Shown here one piece after another: positions 36,742 through 46,600 of a stretch of DNA of 64,000 nt (position 1 is its first letter; each line of letters opens with the position of its first letter). The stretch spans positions 71,850 to 135,849 of the forward strand of contig CAWKCG010000019.1 of the NCBI GenBank assembly GCA_963847965.1, written 5' to 3'. Made by a program: the position numbers and the translations under genes. This DNA is from Palsa-504 sp963847965. Its GTDB lineage: Bacteria > Actinomycetota > Actinomycetes > Streptosporangiales > Streptosporangiaceae. The notes under the pieces are model-generated. The model was not told where the DNA came from, made no database searches, and saw only the letters and a list, made by a program, of their open reading frames with translations.

Positions 36742-37145
36742 CTCGCTCCACTGCCCCGGAAAGACGCAGGCAAACGGTTCATTGCTGTATATCGGGTCAT
36801 GCGGGCCGACGGCTTGCGCGCGAGGTCACTCATTTCGGGCCTGGCTAGCGGGACGACGCGTACCGGACGCGGGTGGAGCGTCGCCGGTCGGCGCGGCCAC
36901 CGCTTGTCGCGGAAGTGCCGTTTGATCTCGCCGCTGACGCAGGGGCGAGCGTAGGCCATCAGGCTGTCCCCGTAGTCGGGGTCGAAGTTGTTGATGGCCT
37001 TGAGCAGGCCGACATAGCCGGCCTGCATGAGGTCCTCGGCCGCCTCTGGGCTGCCGCGGTACTGCCGTGCAAGCGATCTGACGAGCCCGGTATAGCGGGT
37101 GACCAGGATCTCGTAGATCGCCTTGTGCTCGCCGTCGGCTGAGGT
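36738..37145 (-). pseudogene. Truncated sigma-70 region-2 fragment (SigB/SigF type)
   Basis: The frame after the DUF72 stop reads LVTRYTGLVRSLARQYRGS, then DLMQAGYVGLLKAINNFDP and GEIKRHFRDKRW, which is sigma-70 region 2 (core binding and -10 recognition) as in SigB/F. There is no start codon upstream of base 37028, the N-terminal helices are absent, and after FRDKRW the sequence loses all homology and lacks regions 3 and 4. It begins in the same frame directly after the DUF72 stop, suggesting a deletion joint. Confidence 0.7.
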
Positions 37146-37997
37146 TTAGAAGAGCGTCAGCGGTCTGGAGGGGATCGGCTCTGGGAGCGGCTCGACCTCG
37201 GGCATCCGGGCTCGCACACCGTCGTGGAACCGGCGTGCCAGCTCGAGCGCAGCGACGTTGTCGGGCGTATGGATGAAGACGGTCGGGGAGCGTCCCTCGC
37301 GCAGCCAACCGGCCACCTCGTCGAGCCAGTGCTGCCACCCCGCCACGGTACATGCCGCGTCATCCCGGCCGATGTAGCGGACGACGGGATGGGATGTGAG
37401 GGCTCGTGACCTGCGGGGCAGGCGCGGCTTCTTCGCCCACGCCTCCCGTTCGGCGTCGGTCGCCGGAGGGCTCTCGAACAGGACGGTGGTGTCGAGGGTC
37501 ACCCATTCGGCGCCGACGTCACCCAGAGCCCTCTCGAGTTGCTGTTCCGATCGCGGGTTTTCGAAGAACGCGCTGTGCCGTACCTCGACGCAGTACCGGT
37601 GCTCGTGCGGGATACGGCGCAGGAAACCGGCGAGAGCGCCAAGGTCAGCAGGGCCGAACGACGGTGGCAGCTGGATCCAAATGGCGTGAGCACGGCCGCC
37701 GAGGGGTTCGATCGCGGCCAGGAAGGCGCGGAGCAGGTCATCGACGTCGGCCAGGCGGCGCTCATGGGTGATCGGTTTCGGCAGCTTGAGGATGAACCGG
37801 AAGTCAGGGGTGGTCTGCTCGGCCCACGATTTCACCGTGTCGAGGGAGGGTGTCGCGTAAAAGGTCGTATTGCCCTCCACGGCGTTGCACCAGGTCGCGT
37901 AGGCGCGGAGGCGGTCACGCGGTGAGAGCGGATGAGGCAGGTAACGGCCTTGCCAGGCTGCATGCGTCCACATCGCGCATCCGACGTGGAGTTCCAT
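37146..37997 (-). CDS. DUF72 family protein (YecE-like)
   Basis: 283 aa. DUF72 TIM-barrel features: HVGCAMWTHAAWQGRYLP at the start, NAVEGNTTFYATP, FILKLPKPITHE, VEVRHSAFF and a late WQHWLDEVAGW. Function unknown; the fold resembles sugar-processing/UvdE-like barrels. It keeps the usual length and ends with PLTLF. The stop immediately precedes the sigma fragment. Confidence 0.87.
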   Translation of the reverse strand: MELHVGCAMWTHAAWQGRYLPHPLSPRDRLRAYATWCNAVEGNTTFYATPSLDTVKSWAEQTTPDFRFILKLPKPITHERRLADVDDLLRAFLAAIEPLGGRAHAIWIQLPPSFGPADLGALAGFLRRIPHEHRYCVEVRHSAFFENPRSEQQLERALGDVGAEWVTLDTTVLFESPPATDAEREAWAKKPRLPRRSRALTSHPVVRYIGRDDAACTVAGWQHWLDEVAGWLREGRSPTVFIHTPDNVAALELARRFHDGVRARMPEVEPLPEPIPSRPLTLF

Positions 37998-38194
37998 TAC
38001 CCCGAGGGTACCCGGCGCAGGTCAGCGAGCGGTGTGTTGCCTCGCTCCGGCTTCCCTGACCGCCCAGTGCTCCAGACAGATGTGTCCGGCTCGCGGCTAC
38101 ATCCAGAAAGCCTGGTACCTCATTGACGTCGAGGCGGGCTTCGAGCTGTGGCAGGGCGGAGCCGGCGTGGCCACCGACTCCTTCGCGGTGAGCG

Positions 38195-39124
38195 TCATCC
38201 GCTGACCCAGGCGCGGAATCCCTCTCGCCAGCTCGCGTACCGCGGCTCCCAGCCGAGTTCCTTCCTGGCCTTCTCGTTCGAGGACCCGCGCGAGATGGTC
38301 ATCTGGGCCACGACGAACTCCCCGGCGAGCAGTCGCCCGAGCCAGGCGGGCAGCCGCAGCGGCGGCTTCGCTCCCGCGACTTTGGCCAGGTACGGCAGCC
38401 ACTCCGCGACCGGTGCCGGGTCGTCGTCCACGACGTTGTAGAGGCCAGGCGCACCGCGGTCGACCGCCGCGACCGTCGCGGCCGCGGCGTCGGTGACCTC
38501 GATGAACGACCAGACCCCGGTCCCGCCGCCGACCACCGGCACCTGCCGCTTCCGCACCATCTCCAGCAGGAAATCCGAGGCGCCTGGCCCGTAGAGGCCG
38601 CCGTAGCGCAGCACGATACCCTCCGGCGCCTCCCGCGGCACGGTCTCCTCCACGTACCTGATCGCCGCCGGCCCTTGCATAGCCGACCGGATGGGCCGCC
38701 AGTCAGGCGGATCTACTTCGGTCTTCACCCCGCCAGGGCGCCTATCCGGCCCGGCGCCCGCGTAGGCCTGCGCGATGACCCGGCGGGTGCCCGCCTGCGC
38801 CGCGGCCGCCAGCAGGTTGTCGGTGCCGCGGGTGCGGAGTTCGTTCGTGGCGGCGAACGCCTTGTCGGGGTTGCGGAGGTTCCGCATGTCCGCCAGCGCG
38901 GTCATCTCGTGCACGACCACCTCCGGCGCGGCGGCCCGCACCGCCGTGATTACCGCCTCGCGATCCAGGCCGTCGAGAATCACCGGCACCGCGCCCGCCT
39001 CGCGCAACTGCGCGACCTTACCGGGCGTCCTCGTGGTCGCGGTGACCTCGTGACCCGCCGCGACCAGCCCGGGAACCAGGTGCCGTCCCAGCGCTCCGGT
39101 CGCCCCCGTGACGAAGACTCGCAT
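38195..39124 (-). CDS. NAD(P)-dependent epimerase/atypical extended SDR
   Basis: 309 aa from ATG 39124, preceded by GAAGGA. Rossmann motif VFVTGATGALGRHLVPGL; YGGLYGPG carries the YxxxK-like region of NmrA/epimerase-type proteins. It resembles Tyr-dependent sugar epimerase/reductase relatives of unknown substrate; no partner genes identify one. Upstream codons in the frame are not protein-like. Confidence 0.82.
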   Translation of the reverse strand: MRVFVTGATGALGRHLVPGLVAAGHEVTATTRTPGKVAQLREAGAVPVILDGLDREAVITAVRAAAPEVVVHEMTALADMRNLRNPDKAFAATNELRTRGTDNLLAAAAQAGTRRVIAQAYAGAGPDRRPGGVKTEVDPPDWRPIRSAMQGPAAIRYVEETVPREAPEGIVLRYGGLYGPGASDFLLEMVRKRQVPVVGGGTGVWSFIEVTDAAAATVAAVDRGAPGLYNVVDDDPAPVAEWLPYLAKVAGAKPPLRLPAWLGRLLAGEFVVAQMTISRGSSNEKARKELGWEPRYASWREGFRAWVSG

Positions 39125-39382
39125 GATCTTTTCCTTCCGCTTGCTGCTTTCCCTCGAAGACCAGGCACCCCCCGAAACTGTGACATTCTCCAGCCCCGCC
39201 TTCCCGGACAGCACGGCCTTACTCGCCCGCGGCTGAGGTGCGTGATCGTGGATGACGACGAGGAGTTCCTGCCCAAGGCGGAACTGTCGGCCGCGGCCAT
39301 CCGCCGCATCCTGGGACCGGACTGACCTAGCCGACTCAGCACCCTGCGCGGGAGGTGCGCGCCGGCGGGATAGCGTGGAGAC

Positions 39383-40304
39383 ATGGCGATGATGACGCGA
39401 ACCCTCGGGGGTACCGGCGCGGAGGTGTCCGTTCTCGGCTACGGCGCCATGGAGCTGGAGAGGCCGGCCGCGCGGTCCGGAGATCGCGGACCAGGACGCG
39501 GGCCGCCTGCTGAACGCGGTCCTCGACGGCGGCATCAACCTGATCGACACCTCGCCCGACTACGGCCGCAGCGAGGAGCTGATCGGCAGCTACATCGGCC
39601 ACCGCCGGGCAGAGTTCTTCCTCGCCTCCAAGTGCGGGTGCCCGCTGGAGCTGCCGGCCGACGCGGTTCCGCCCTACCGGCACGACTACAGCCCCGGGAA
39701 TGTCCGCGCCGGCGTCGAGCAGTCGCTGCGGCGCCTGCGCACCGACCACCTCGACCTGGTCCAGGTGCACATGTCACCGAGCAAGGCGGCGCTTGAGGAG
39801 AACCACACGGTCGAGACGCTCAGAGACCTGCAGGCCGAGGGCAAGGTGCGCTTCGTCGGCATGTCGGGCATCCTGCCGGATCTGCCCGATCACATCGCGA
39901 TGGGCGTCTTCGACGTCTTCCAGATCCCGTACTCCGCCGTCCAGCGCGATCACGAGGAGCTCATCACCGAGGCCGCCGACGCGGGCGCGGGCACCTTCAT
40001 CCGGGGCGGCGCGGCGCGCGGCGCGGCATCGGAAGACAAGAACTGGCGGACCGGGCCGCTTGGCCAGGGCCCCGGCGTGGGCCAGCGGAACTGGGAGACC
40101 TCCGGCATCGCCGGCCTGCTGAGCGAAGCGGGCCTGAGCAACATGGAGTTCGTCCTGCGCTTCACGCTCAGCCACCCCGGCCTGTCGACCACGATCGTCG
40201 GCACGTCGAACCCGGTTCACCTGGCCGGCAACATCGCGGTCGCGGAGAGGGGGCCGCTTCCTGCCGACCTCTACGAAGCGGCCAAGAAGCACCTGCCGGC
40301 CTGA
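39383..40304 (+). pseudogene. Aldo/keto reductase with a single-base frameshift near 39457
   Basis: The first 25 codons read MAMMTRTLGGTGAEVSVLGYGAMEL, then the frame must shift by one base at the CTGGAGAGG stretch (39455-39463) to give RGRPRGPEIADQDAGRLL, DTSPDYGRSEELIG and the rest of the AKR barrel to PADLYEAAKKHLPA. Tyr in PDYGRSEE is the catalytic acid; the Lys is in ASKCG. Corrected length is about 306 aa. Real frameshift or sequencing error; otherwise the gene looks complete. Confidence 0.8.
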
Positions 40305-40326
40305 TCGGCTGCCGAGCTGGCCCAGA

Positions 40327-40506
40327 TCAGGGGCTGCCGCCCATCCGGCTCGTCAGCTCGGCCGCGGAAATCCCGTGCCGGTCGCCGAACTGCCTGAGCT
40401 GCTCCTGATCGACGGGATCGGGGAGCTCCTTCATCGCCGCCTCGGCTTCGTCCTCGTATCCCAGGCGGCGCAGCATGTCGACCACCCACTGTCTGTCTTG
40501 TGCCAT
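40327..40506 (-). CDS. Small conserved hypothetical protein (59 aa)
   Basis: A 59-aa frame with GGAAGG about 10 nt before its ATG at 40506. The protein starts MAQDRQWVVDMLRRLGYEDEAE, has ELPDPVDQEQLRQFGDRHGIS in the middle and ends SRMGGSP. I recognise the pattern from uncharacterised actinobacterial small proteins. Acidic N-terminal half, helical. Lies between the AKR and the Wadjet operon, on the opposite strand to both; no role known. Confidence 0.65.
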   Translation of the reverse strand: MAQDRQWVVDMLRRLGYEDEAEAAMKELPDPVDQEQLRQFGDRHGISAAELTSRMGGSP

Positions 40507-40608
40507 GGCGATGAAGCCTTCCGGTAACGTCCCCTGACCCGAGCCTAATTCGCCCGTGCACCGCGCTCATCGCTGGCCCGGATGGCGGGGGTTCTCGGCT
40601 CAGCGGGC

Positions 40609-40636
40609 GTAACCGGCGTTACCGCGCGCGTAGCAT
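40609..40636 (+). promoter_or_regulatory. Dyad GTAAC-CGGC-GTTAC and -10-like TAGCAT upstream of jetA
   Basis: Perfect 5-bp arms with a 4-bp spacer (40609-40622), 9 bp before TAGCAT (40631-40636) and about 45 bp before jetA. Plausible operator and extended -10 element; no good -35 seen. Confidence 0.35.
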
Positions 40637-40678
40637 TGTGCTGGCCAGGATCGCGGCCCTGGACGAGAGACCAAGCCG

Positions 40679-42250
40679 ATGGCAGACCAGACCGGGAACA
40701 GCGCGGACCGCAGCGAGCGGAACTCGCTGGACCTCGACGCGCTCGCTGTCAGCGACAGGTTCCGGCTGTTCAACTTCACCCGGCGCGACGACCACGTCGC
40801 CTACCTGTGGGTGCTTCGTGCGCTCGACCGGCTCCGCGCGGTGCATCAGGTCCAGGCGTCCCCCGATGACGTGGCCGCCGCCCTGGCCGAACTGGCCGCC
40901 GCCTACGACGAGGTGCCCGGGTTGGACGGCGGCCTGCGGGAGAAGCTGGACGCGCTGGCCGAAGACGGCGTGGTGCACCGGCTCGAGGATGCCTCCCGGG
41001 CGGGCAGCCTGGCCCGGTACCGCAACCGGCAGTCCGTCTACCAGTTCAGCGAACTCGGCTACCGTGCCTTTGCGGCGGTGGAAGACGTGCTCAGCGCGCG
41101 GATCCGGGACGCGAACCTGTCCCGGCTGGTGTTCTCCGACATTCTCGACGACCTCAGGGCGCTCGCGGCGGCCACCCGCCGGCAGGACGGGGAGCAGGTG
41201 TACCGGAGGCTGTCCCGCCTGGATACCGTCCTGGACGACATGTCCAGGCGCGCCGCCCAGTTTCACCTCACGCTCGGCGAGATCATCCGGTCCACGGACA
41301 CCTCCCCGGACACGTTCCTGCGGTACAAGAACGCGCTGCTCGCCCACATGACCGAGTTCATGGCCGAACTCGACCGCTACCTGCCCCGGCTCGCCGCCGC
41401 GGTCGCCGAGGCGGAAGGCGCGGCCGGGGGACCGGACACGGACGCCATGCTGCGCCTCGCGGCCGAGGCCGACGAGCGCCCGTTCCTGGACCGCGACGAG
41501 TTGCTGGACGACTGGCGCCGGCGCTGGGGCGCCCTGCGTGCCTGGTTCGCCGGCGACACCGTCGAAGGGCCCGCCGAGCAGGCCAGGGCCGAGGGCCTGC
41601 GGACCGCCACCCGTGCCGCCGTCTCGGCCGTCATCGCGCTGCTCCGTCAGGTCACCGAGGCGCAGCGCGGCGGGGTGAACCGCTCCTCACAGCTCCGCCA
41701 CCTGGCCGAATGGGTGTTTAACGCACCCGACGAGGGCGCCGCCTACGCGCTCATGTCGGCGGCGTTCAACCTCTCTTCGGCGCGGCACCTCGGTGGCGCG
41801 CACGACGACGCCGAGCAGATCTCCAGCCGTGCGGCCTGGTGGGACGCACCCGGCGTGGAGATCTCCGTCACGCTGTTCCGGCGCGGCAAGGCCCCGACGC
41901 CCGGCGTCCCGCAGCCCACCAGGGTCAACCCGGCGATCAAGGCCGAACTCCGCCGGCGCCAGGCGGCCGAGCGCCAGGCCGAACGCGAGGCCGCGCAGCG
42001 CCTGTTGCGATCGGGCGCGCACGAGCGGGTGCTCGACGACGCGGAACTAAAAGTGCTGCTGCGCCTGCTCACCCTGGCCACCGAGGCCCGCACGGTGGTG
42101 GCGGGCCGCCTGGCCTCCGGCTCCGGCGGCAACGACGTGGTCACGATGCGCCTTTTCCCGAACGAAGCAGGCAGTTCCGTTCGGACAAAAAGTGGTGTCC
42201 TGCACCTGCCCGGCTTCCAGCTTCAGCTAGAACCCGCGGGGCGCCGATGA
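40679..42250 (+). CDS. jetA: Wadjet JetA (TIGR02677/DUF2397)
   Basis: 523 aa, matching the family. N-terminal winged-helix-like part (SDRFRLFNFTRRDDHVAYLWVL is diagnostic, here shortened in spirit to the first residues), long helical middle with FHLTLGEI, and a basic C-terminal QRLLRSGAHER region. JetA is the kleisin-like subunit of the JetABC SMC complex. The four-gene order with overlapping ATGA junctions marks a single operon. The start at 40679 has only a weak ribosome site (GAGAG). Confidence 0.93.
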   Translation: MADQTGNSADRSERNSLDLDALAVSDRFRLFNFTRRDDHVAYLWVLRALDRLRAVHQVQASPDDVAAALAELAAAYDEVPGLDGGLREKLDALAEDGVVHRLEDASRAGSLARYRNRQSVYQFSELGYRAFAAVEDVLSARIRDANLSRLVFSDILDDLRALAAATRRQDGEQVYRRLSRLDTVLDDMSRRAAQFHLTLGEIIRSTDTSPDTFLRYKNALLAHMTEFMAELDRYLPRLAAAVAEAEGAAGGPDTDAMLRLAAEADERPFLDRDELLDDWRRRWGALRAWFAGDTVEGPAEQARAEGLRTATRAAVSAVIALLRQVTEAQRGGVNRSSQLRHLAEWVFNAPDEGAAYALMSAAFNLSSARHLGGAHDDAEQISSRAAWWDAPGVEISVTLFRRGKAPTPGVPQPTRVNPAIKAELRRRQAAERQAEREAAQRLLRSGAHERVLDDAELKVLLRLLTLATEARTVVAGRLASGSGGNDVVTMRLFPNEAGSSVRTKSGVLHLPGFQLQLEPAGRR

Positions 42251-43638
42251 CACCGAAGGCCGCCGCGACGGTACCGCCCAGCGACCTCGGCTCCTACCAG
42301 CACGCGGTCCGGCTGGTGCTCACCCACGACGTGATCACCGCGACCCGCCCGCGCCCGGGAACTCTCGATCAGGTGCTGCGCTGGGCCGACCAGATGGCCG
42401 CTGACTTCCGCGAGCTGCTCGGTTACACGCTGATCGCGACGACCCGCCAGGTCCGGCTCAGCCGCCGCCTCGACTCGCTCGATCCCACCCAGTCGGCGGT
42501 CTTCTCGGCCCGCTCCGGCAGGCCGTTCGACCGTCGCCGGCTGTCCTACCTGTGCCTGGTGCTTGCCTCGTTCCAGCGGTCCCGGGTGGAGATCAGCCTG
42601 GCCGACCTGGTGCGGGGCTTCACCCCGGGGGCGAACGCGATCGACGGCCTCGGCTTCGACCCGACGGTCAGCGCGCACAAGGCCGCGGTCGTGGACGTCC
42701 TCGACTGGCTGGCCGACCGCGGCGCGCTGCGGCTCTCCGACGGCTCGCTCGAATCCTGGGCAGCCGACACCGAACGCGGCGACGCGCTCTACGACATCGA
42801 CCACGACATCTGCGCCACGCTGTTCCGCCCCGCCCGTCCTGTCCAGCACCTGACCAGCGCGGCCGGGCTGCTGGACAGCACGTTCGTCAGCGCCAAGCGG
42901 ACCGCGCAGCGCGAGGCCGCGGCGCAGCGTGCCGCCCGCGCGCTGCTGGAGCATCCGGTCGTGTACTACGCGCAGGTCGAGGCCGAGATCGCCGAGGCGC
43001 TGCGCCAGCCCGGCGTCGCGGAGGACCTCACCCGGCTGACCGGGCTCGCCGCCGAACGCCGCGCCGAGGGCATCATGCTCGCCGACGCGGACGGCAGGTT
43101 CACCGACCGCCCGTTCCCCGGCCGCGGCGGTGCCGTCAACCGCGCGGCCGGCCTGCTGCTGGCCAAGATCGCTGACCTGATCGAGGACCCCGACGAGACG
43201 CAGGCCGTGCTGCCGGTGCCCGCCGAGGCCGAGGACCAGCGTGACCTGCTGGCCCGGATTGACTCGGCGCTACCCGCAGCCGGGGTGGTGCAAGAGCTGG
43301 CCTGGTCCGCGCCGGCGGAGGACTCCAATGACGCCGAACGATCCGTGGTGCGCGCCCCGGTCCAGCCGCTCGCCGCGCCGTTCCTCGCGCACGGCAGGCT
43401 CCGCGCCATGATCGACGAGCTGTACGAGGAACTCGGCCCGGACTCTTTCACCATCACCTGGAAGCATGACCCCCCCGGCCTGCTGGCCGCGGCGCTGTCG
43501 CTGCTAGCCGACCTGCGCCTGCTCCGCCTGGTGCCCGGCGGCGTCCTGGTCCTCCCGGCCGCCGCCCGGTACCGGAATATCAAGCTGGCGCTCCCCGTAA
43601 GGCACGCCGACGGGCAGATGGCCCTGGAGTTCTCATGA
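42247..43638 (+). CDS. jetB: Wadjet JetB (TIGR02678/DUF2398)
   Basis: 463 aa. ATG overlaps the jetA stop (ATGA). Features: VRLVLTHDVIT near the start, a Arg-rich LSYLCLVLASFQRSRVEIS region, and a conserved TWKHDPPGLL near the C terminus. JetB is the KITE-like winged-helix partner of JetA and JetC. A 58-bp stretch inside the C-terminal third (43330-43387) recurs imperfectly at the right end of the window. Confidence 0.93.
   Translation: MTPKAAATVPPSDLGSYQHAVRLVLTHDVITATRPRPGTLDQVLRWADQMAADFRELLGYTLIATTRQVRLSRRLDSLDPTQSAVFSARSGRPFDRRRLSYLCLVLASFQRSRVEISLADLVRGFTPGANAIDGLGFDPTVSAHKAAVVDVLDWLADRGALRLSDGSLESWAADTERGDALYDIDHDICATLFRPARPVQHLTSAAGLLDSTFVSAKRTAQREAAAQRAARALLEHPVVYYAQVEAEIAEALRQPGVAEDLTRLTGLAAERRAEGIMLADADGRFTDRPFPGRGGAVNRAAGLLLAKIADLIEDPDETQAVLPVPAEAEDQRDLLARIDSALPAAGVVQELAWSAPAEDSNDAERSVVRAPVQPLAAPFLAHGRLRAMIDELYEELGPDSFTITWKHDPPGLLAAALSLLADLRLLRLVPGGVLVLPAAARYRNIKLALPVRHADGQMALEFS
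43330..43387 (+). repeat. 58-bp imperfect repeat, copy A (inside jetB)
   Basis: 52 of 58 bases match 63907-63964 with no gap. In this copy it encodes DAERSVVRAPVQPLAAPF of JetB. Confidence 0.7.
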
Positions 43639-46600
43639 GCGACCGGTTCCGGCCCACCCGTGCGGGCGTGATCAATATCTGGGATTACGTCGACGAGGAG
43701 TGGGCGTTCGCGGGCGGCCGGCTGGCGCTGCGCGGCCACAACGGGTCGGGCAAGACCAAGGCGCTTGAGGTGCTGTTCCCGTTCGTGCTGGACGGGGTGG
43801 CCGATTCCCGGCGGCTCGACCCGTTCAGCGGCGAGAACCGGACGATGAAGTCCAACCTGCTGTATCGCGGCCAGGAGTCCGAGTACGGCTACGTGTGGAT
43901 GGAGTTCGCGCGCTCGGCGGAAGCCGCCGGACCGGAGACCGTCACGCTGATCATCGGCATGCGGGCGCACCGCAGCACCGACGGCGTGCGGATGTCGTTC
44001 TACGTCACCGGCAGGCGGCTCGGCACGGACTTCGGCCTGCTGTCGGCGGACTCGCGCCCGCTGACCGAACGGCAGCTGCGGGCCGTGCTGGAACCGGACG
44101 CCTGGCGGAAGACCGCGACCGAGTACCGGGACCTGGTGGACGCCCGGCTGTTCGGCCTCGGCCGGGAGCGGTACGCCCAGCTGCTTGATCTGCTGCTCGC
44201 ACTGCGCCGCCCGCTGCTGGCCAAGGATCTCGACCCGGTCAAGGTGTCGGACACCCTGACCTCGGGGCTGAGCCCGGTCGACGAGTACCTGGTGCAGCAG
44301 GCCGCGCGCGACTTCGAGAACCTCGCCGCGGTGCAGAAGCTGTTCGACGACCTCACCGCGGCCAACGCGGCGGTGCAGGATTTCCTTACGCACTACACCG
44401 CCTACCTGCGGGCGCACGTGAAGTTCCAGCTAGACCGGGTCCAGGCGCGGGCCGATACGGCGGCCGGGCACGCGGAGCGGATCGCGGAACTGGCTGCGGC
44501 CTACCGCCGTGCGGCCGAGGCCGAGCGGCACGCCGAGGCCGAGCGCAACGCGCGGCGCGGCGAAGGCGAGACGCTGCAGGGCCGGCTGGACGGGCTGAAG
44601 AACTCCGAAGAGTACAAGGCGCAGGGCCGGATGGAGGACAAGCGCCGCGAGGTGCTCGCCGGGGCGCGGGAGGTGGCGGGCCAGCGCAGCCGGCTCGGCC
44701 GGGATCGCCGCGACCTCGGCGAGGCCGAGGAGACGGCTCGCAAGCTGACCCGCCGCGCCGACGAGGCCAGGAACGACGCCGACCGGTACGCGGGCGACCT
44801 GGCCGACGCCGCGCAGCGGTCCGGCATCGCCGACGACGGGTTCGGCCCAGTCGACTCCGGCGACGACCTGCTACTGGTGGCCCGGGCGCGGGTCGCTGCC
44901 CGCCGGGACGACGTGGGCGAGATCCGCAGGCTCCTGCAGGCGATCAGGGACGCCAACGGCAAGCGTGGCCTCCGTGAGCAGGACCTCGGCGAAAAGCAGA
45001 CCGCTGAGCAAAGACAGGAACAGGCTGGCGCCGCAGCGGCGGCCCGCCTCGCCCAGGCCCGCGAGACGGCCGCGGACGAACTAGCCGCCTGGACCGCCCG
45101 CTGGTCCGGCCAGGCGGACGCTCCCTTCGACACCGCGCCCTTGGCCATCCGGATCGTGGCCGCCCCCGACGCCGGAGCGCTGGCCGAGGCGCTCGGCCGT
45201 ATCGGCGAGTCCGGCGCCACCAGCATCACTGAGGTCTTCGACAACCGCACCGCCGAGCGCCAGGCTGGTGTCATCACGACCCGCGCGCACCTGGAAACGG
45301 ACCTGGGGGGCGTCCGCGAGCGGCTAGTCGGCCTGCGCGCCGAACGCGACGCGATCGCCACGGAGCAGGACGACGCGCCGCCCGCCAGTGACCTCCGCTC
45401 CGCCCGCCGGGAGGGGCGGCCGGGCGCCCCGCTCTGGCGGCTGGTCCGGTTCGCCGACGGGACCGATGACGCCGAGGCCGCCGCCGTCGAAGGCGCGCTG
45501 TACGGGGCGGGACTGCTGACCGCCTGGGTCCATCCCGACCCGGCGCTGACCGAGGCGGCGCTGGCCGCCGCCGACGCGGACGGCTACCTGGTCCCATCCG
45601 CCCCCGTGACCGGCCGCACACTGGCGGACATCCTCGTCCCCGAGGAGCAAGACCACGTCGCGTCGACCTTGGTTAGCGCGGTGCTCCGCTCGGTCGCGCT
45701 GACGGATGACATCTTCGCGGCAGCCGCCCCTGCGGTCAGCACGAAGGCCCAGTTCACGTACGGCGTGCACGCCGGGGCCCGGCCCAAGGCGGCCCCTGAG
45801 TACATCGGCGCGACCAACCGGGCCAGCCGCCGCCGTGCCCGGCTGGCGGAATACGACGAGCTGATCAAGGCGGCTAGCGCCGAAGAGAAGCGGCTGGCCG
45901 GCGATCTGGAACGGGCCGGAGCCCTGCTAGAGGACTTCCGGCGGGCCCGCCGGGAGCTGCCGGACACCCGCCCGGTCGCGAGGGCGGCCGAAGCGGTCGG
46001 CACCCACGCCGTGCTGCTCGCCCGCGCGCGGGACGAGACCGTGGCGGCCCGGACGGCCCTGGACGCCGCGATCGCCGAGGTCGACGCCAGGACCAGGCAG
46101 CTGCGCCAGGCCGCCGCCGAACGCCGCATGCCGACCGCGGACGAGCAGGTCGACGCGATCGCCCGGGCCGCCGCGGAGTTCGAGAACGCCGCCACCCAGC
46201 TGCACGCCGAGCGGGCCAAGCTGGCCCAGGCCGAAGAGGACCTGGCCGCGCAGACCGAGACGATCGAACGGCGCAAGCTCGATTACGCCCAGGCCGAAGA
46301 GGCGCTCGCTGAGCGGGAGCGGTTGCAGCAGGCGCTGGAGGAGGAGTTCCGGACGCTGGAGGAGACCGTGGCGGCGGACGTCCAGCAGGTCCTGGCTCAG
46401 ATCAGGGAAACCGAGCGGCTGATTGACGAAGCGGGCCAGGCGTGGCGCGAACTGGACGCGCGGGCCCGCGCCGAGCACGACAGGGCCACCGGTGCCGAGG
46501 CAGAACTGCGCGGCCAGCGGCAGTCGCTGGCCGAGGCGGTCGGGCAGCTGTACGAGCAGGCCGCGCAGTTCGGTGACTACGCGCGGCCCGGCCTGCGCCC

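Noticed and set aside
36826..37353. 175-codon minus frame across the sigma fragment and DUF72 end
   Set aside because: Arg/Ala-rich shadow in a different frame from both real sequences.
38080..38205. 41-codon + frame beginning MCPARGYIQKAWYL
   Set aside because: No ribosome site or homology I can name; may be a remnant but not supportable as a gene.
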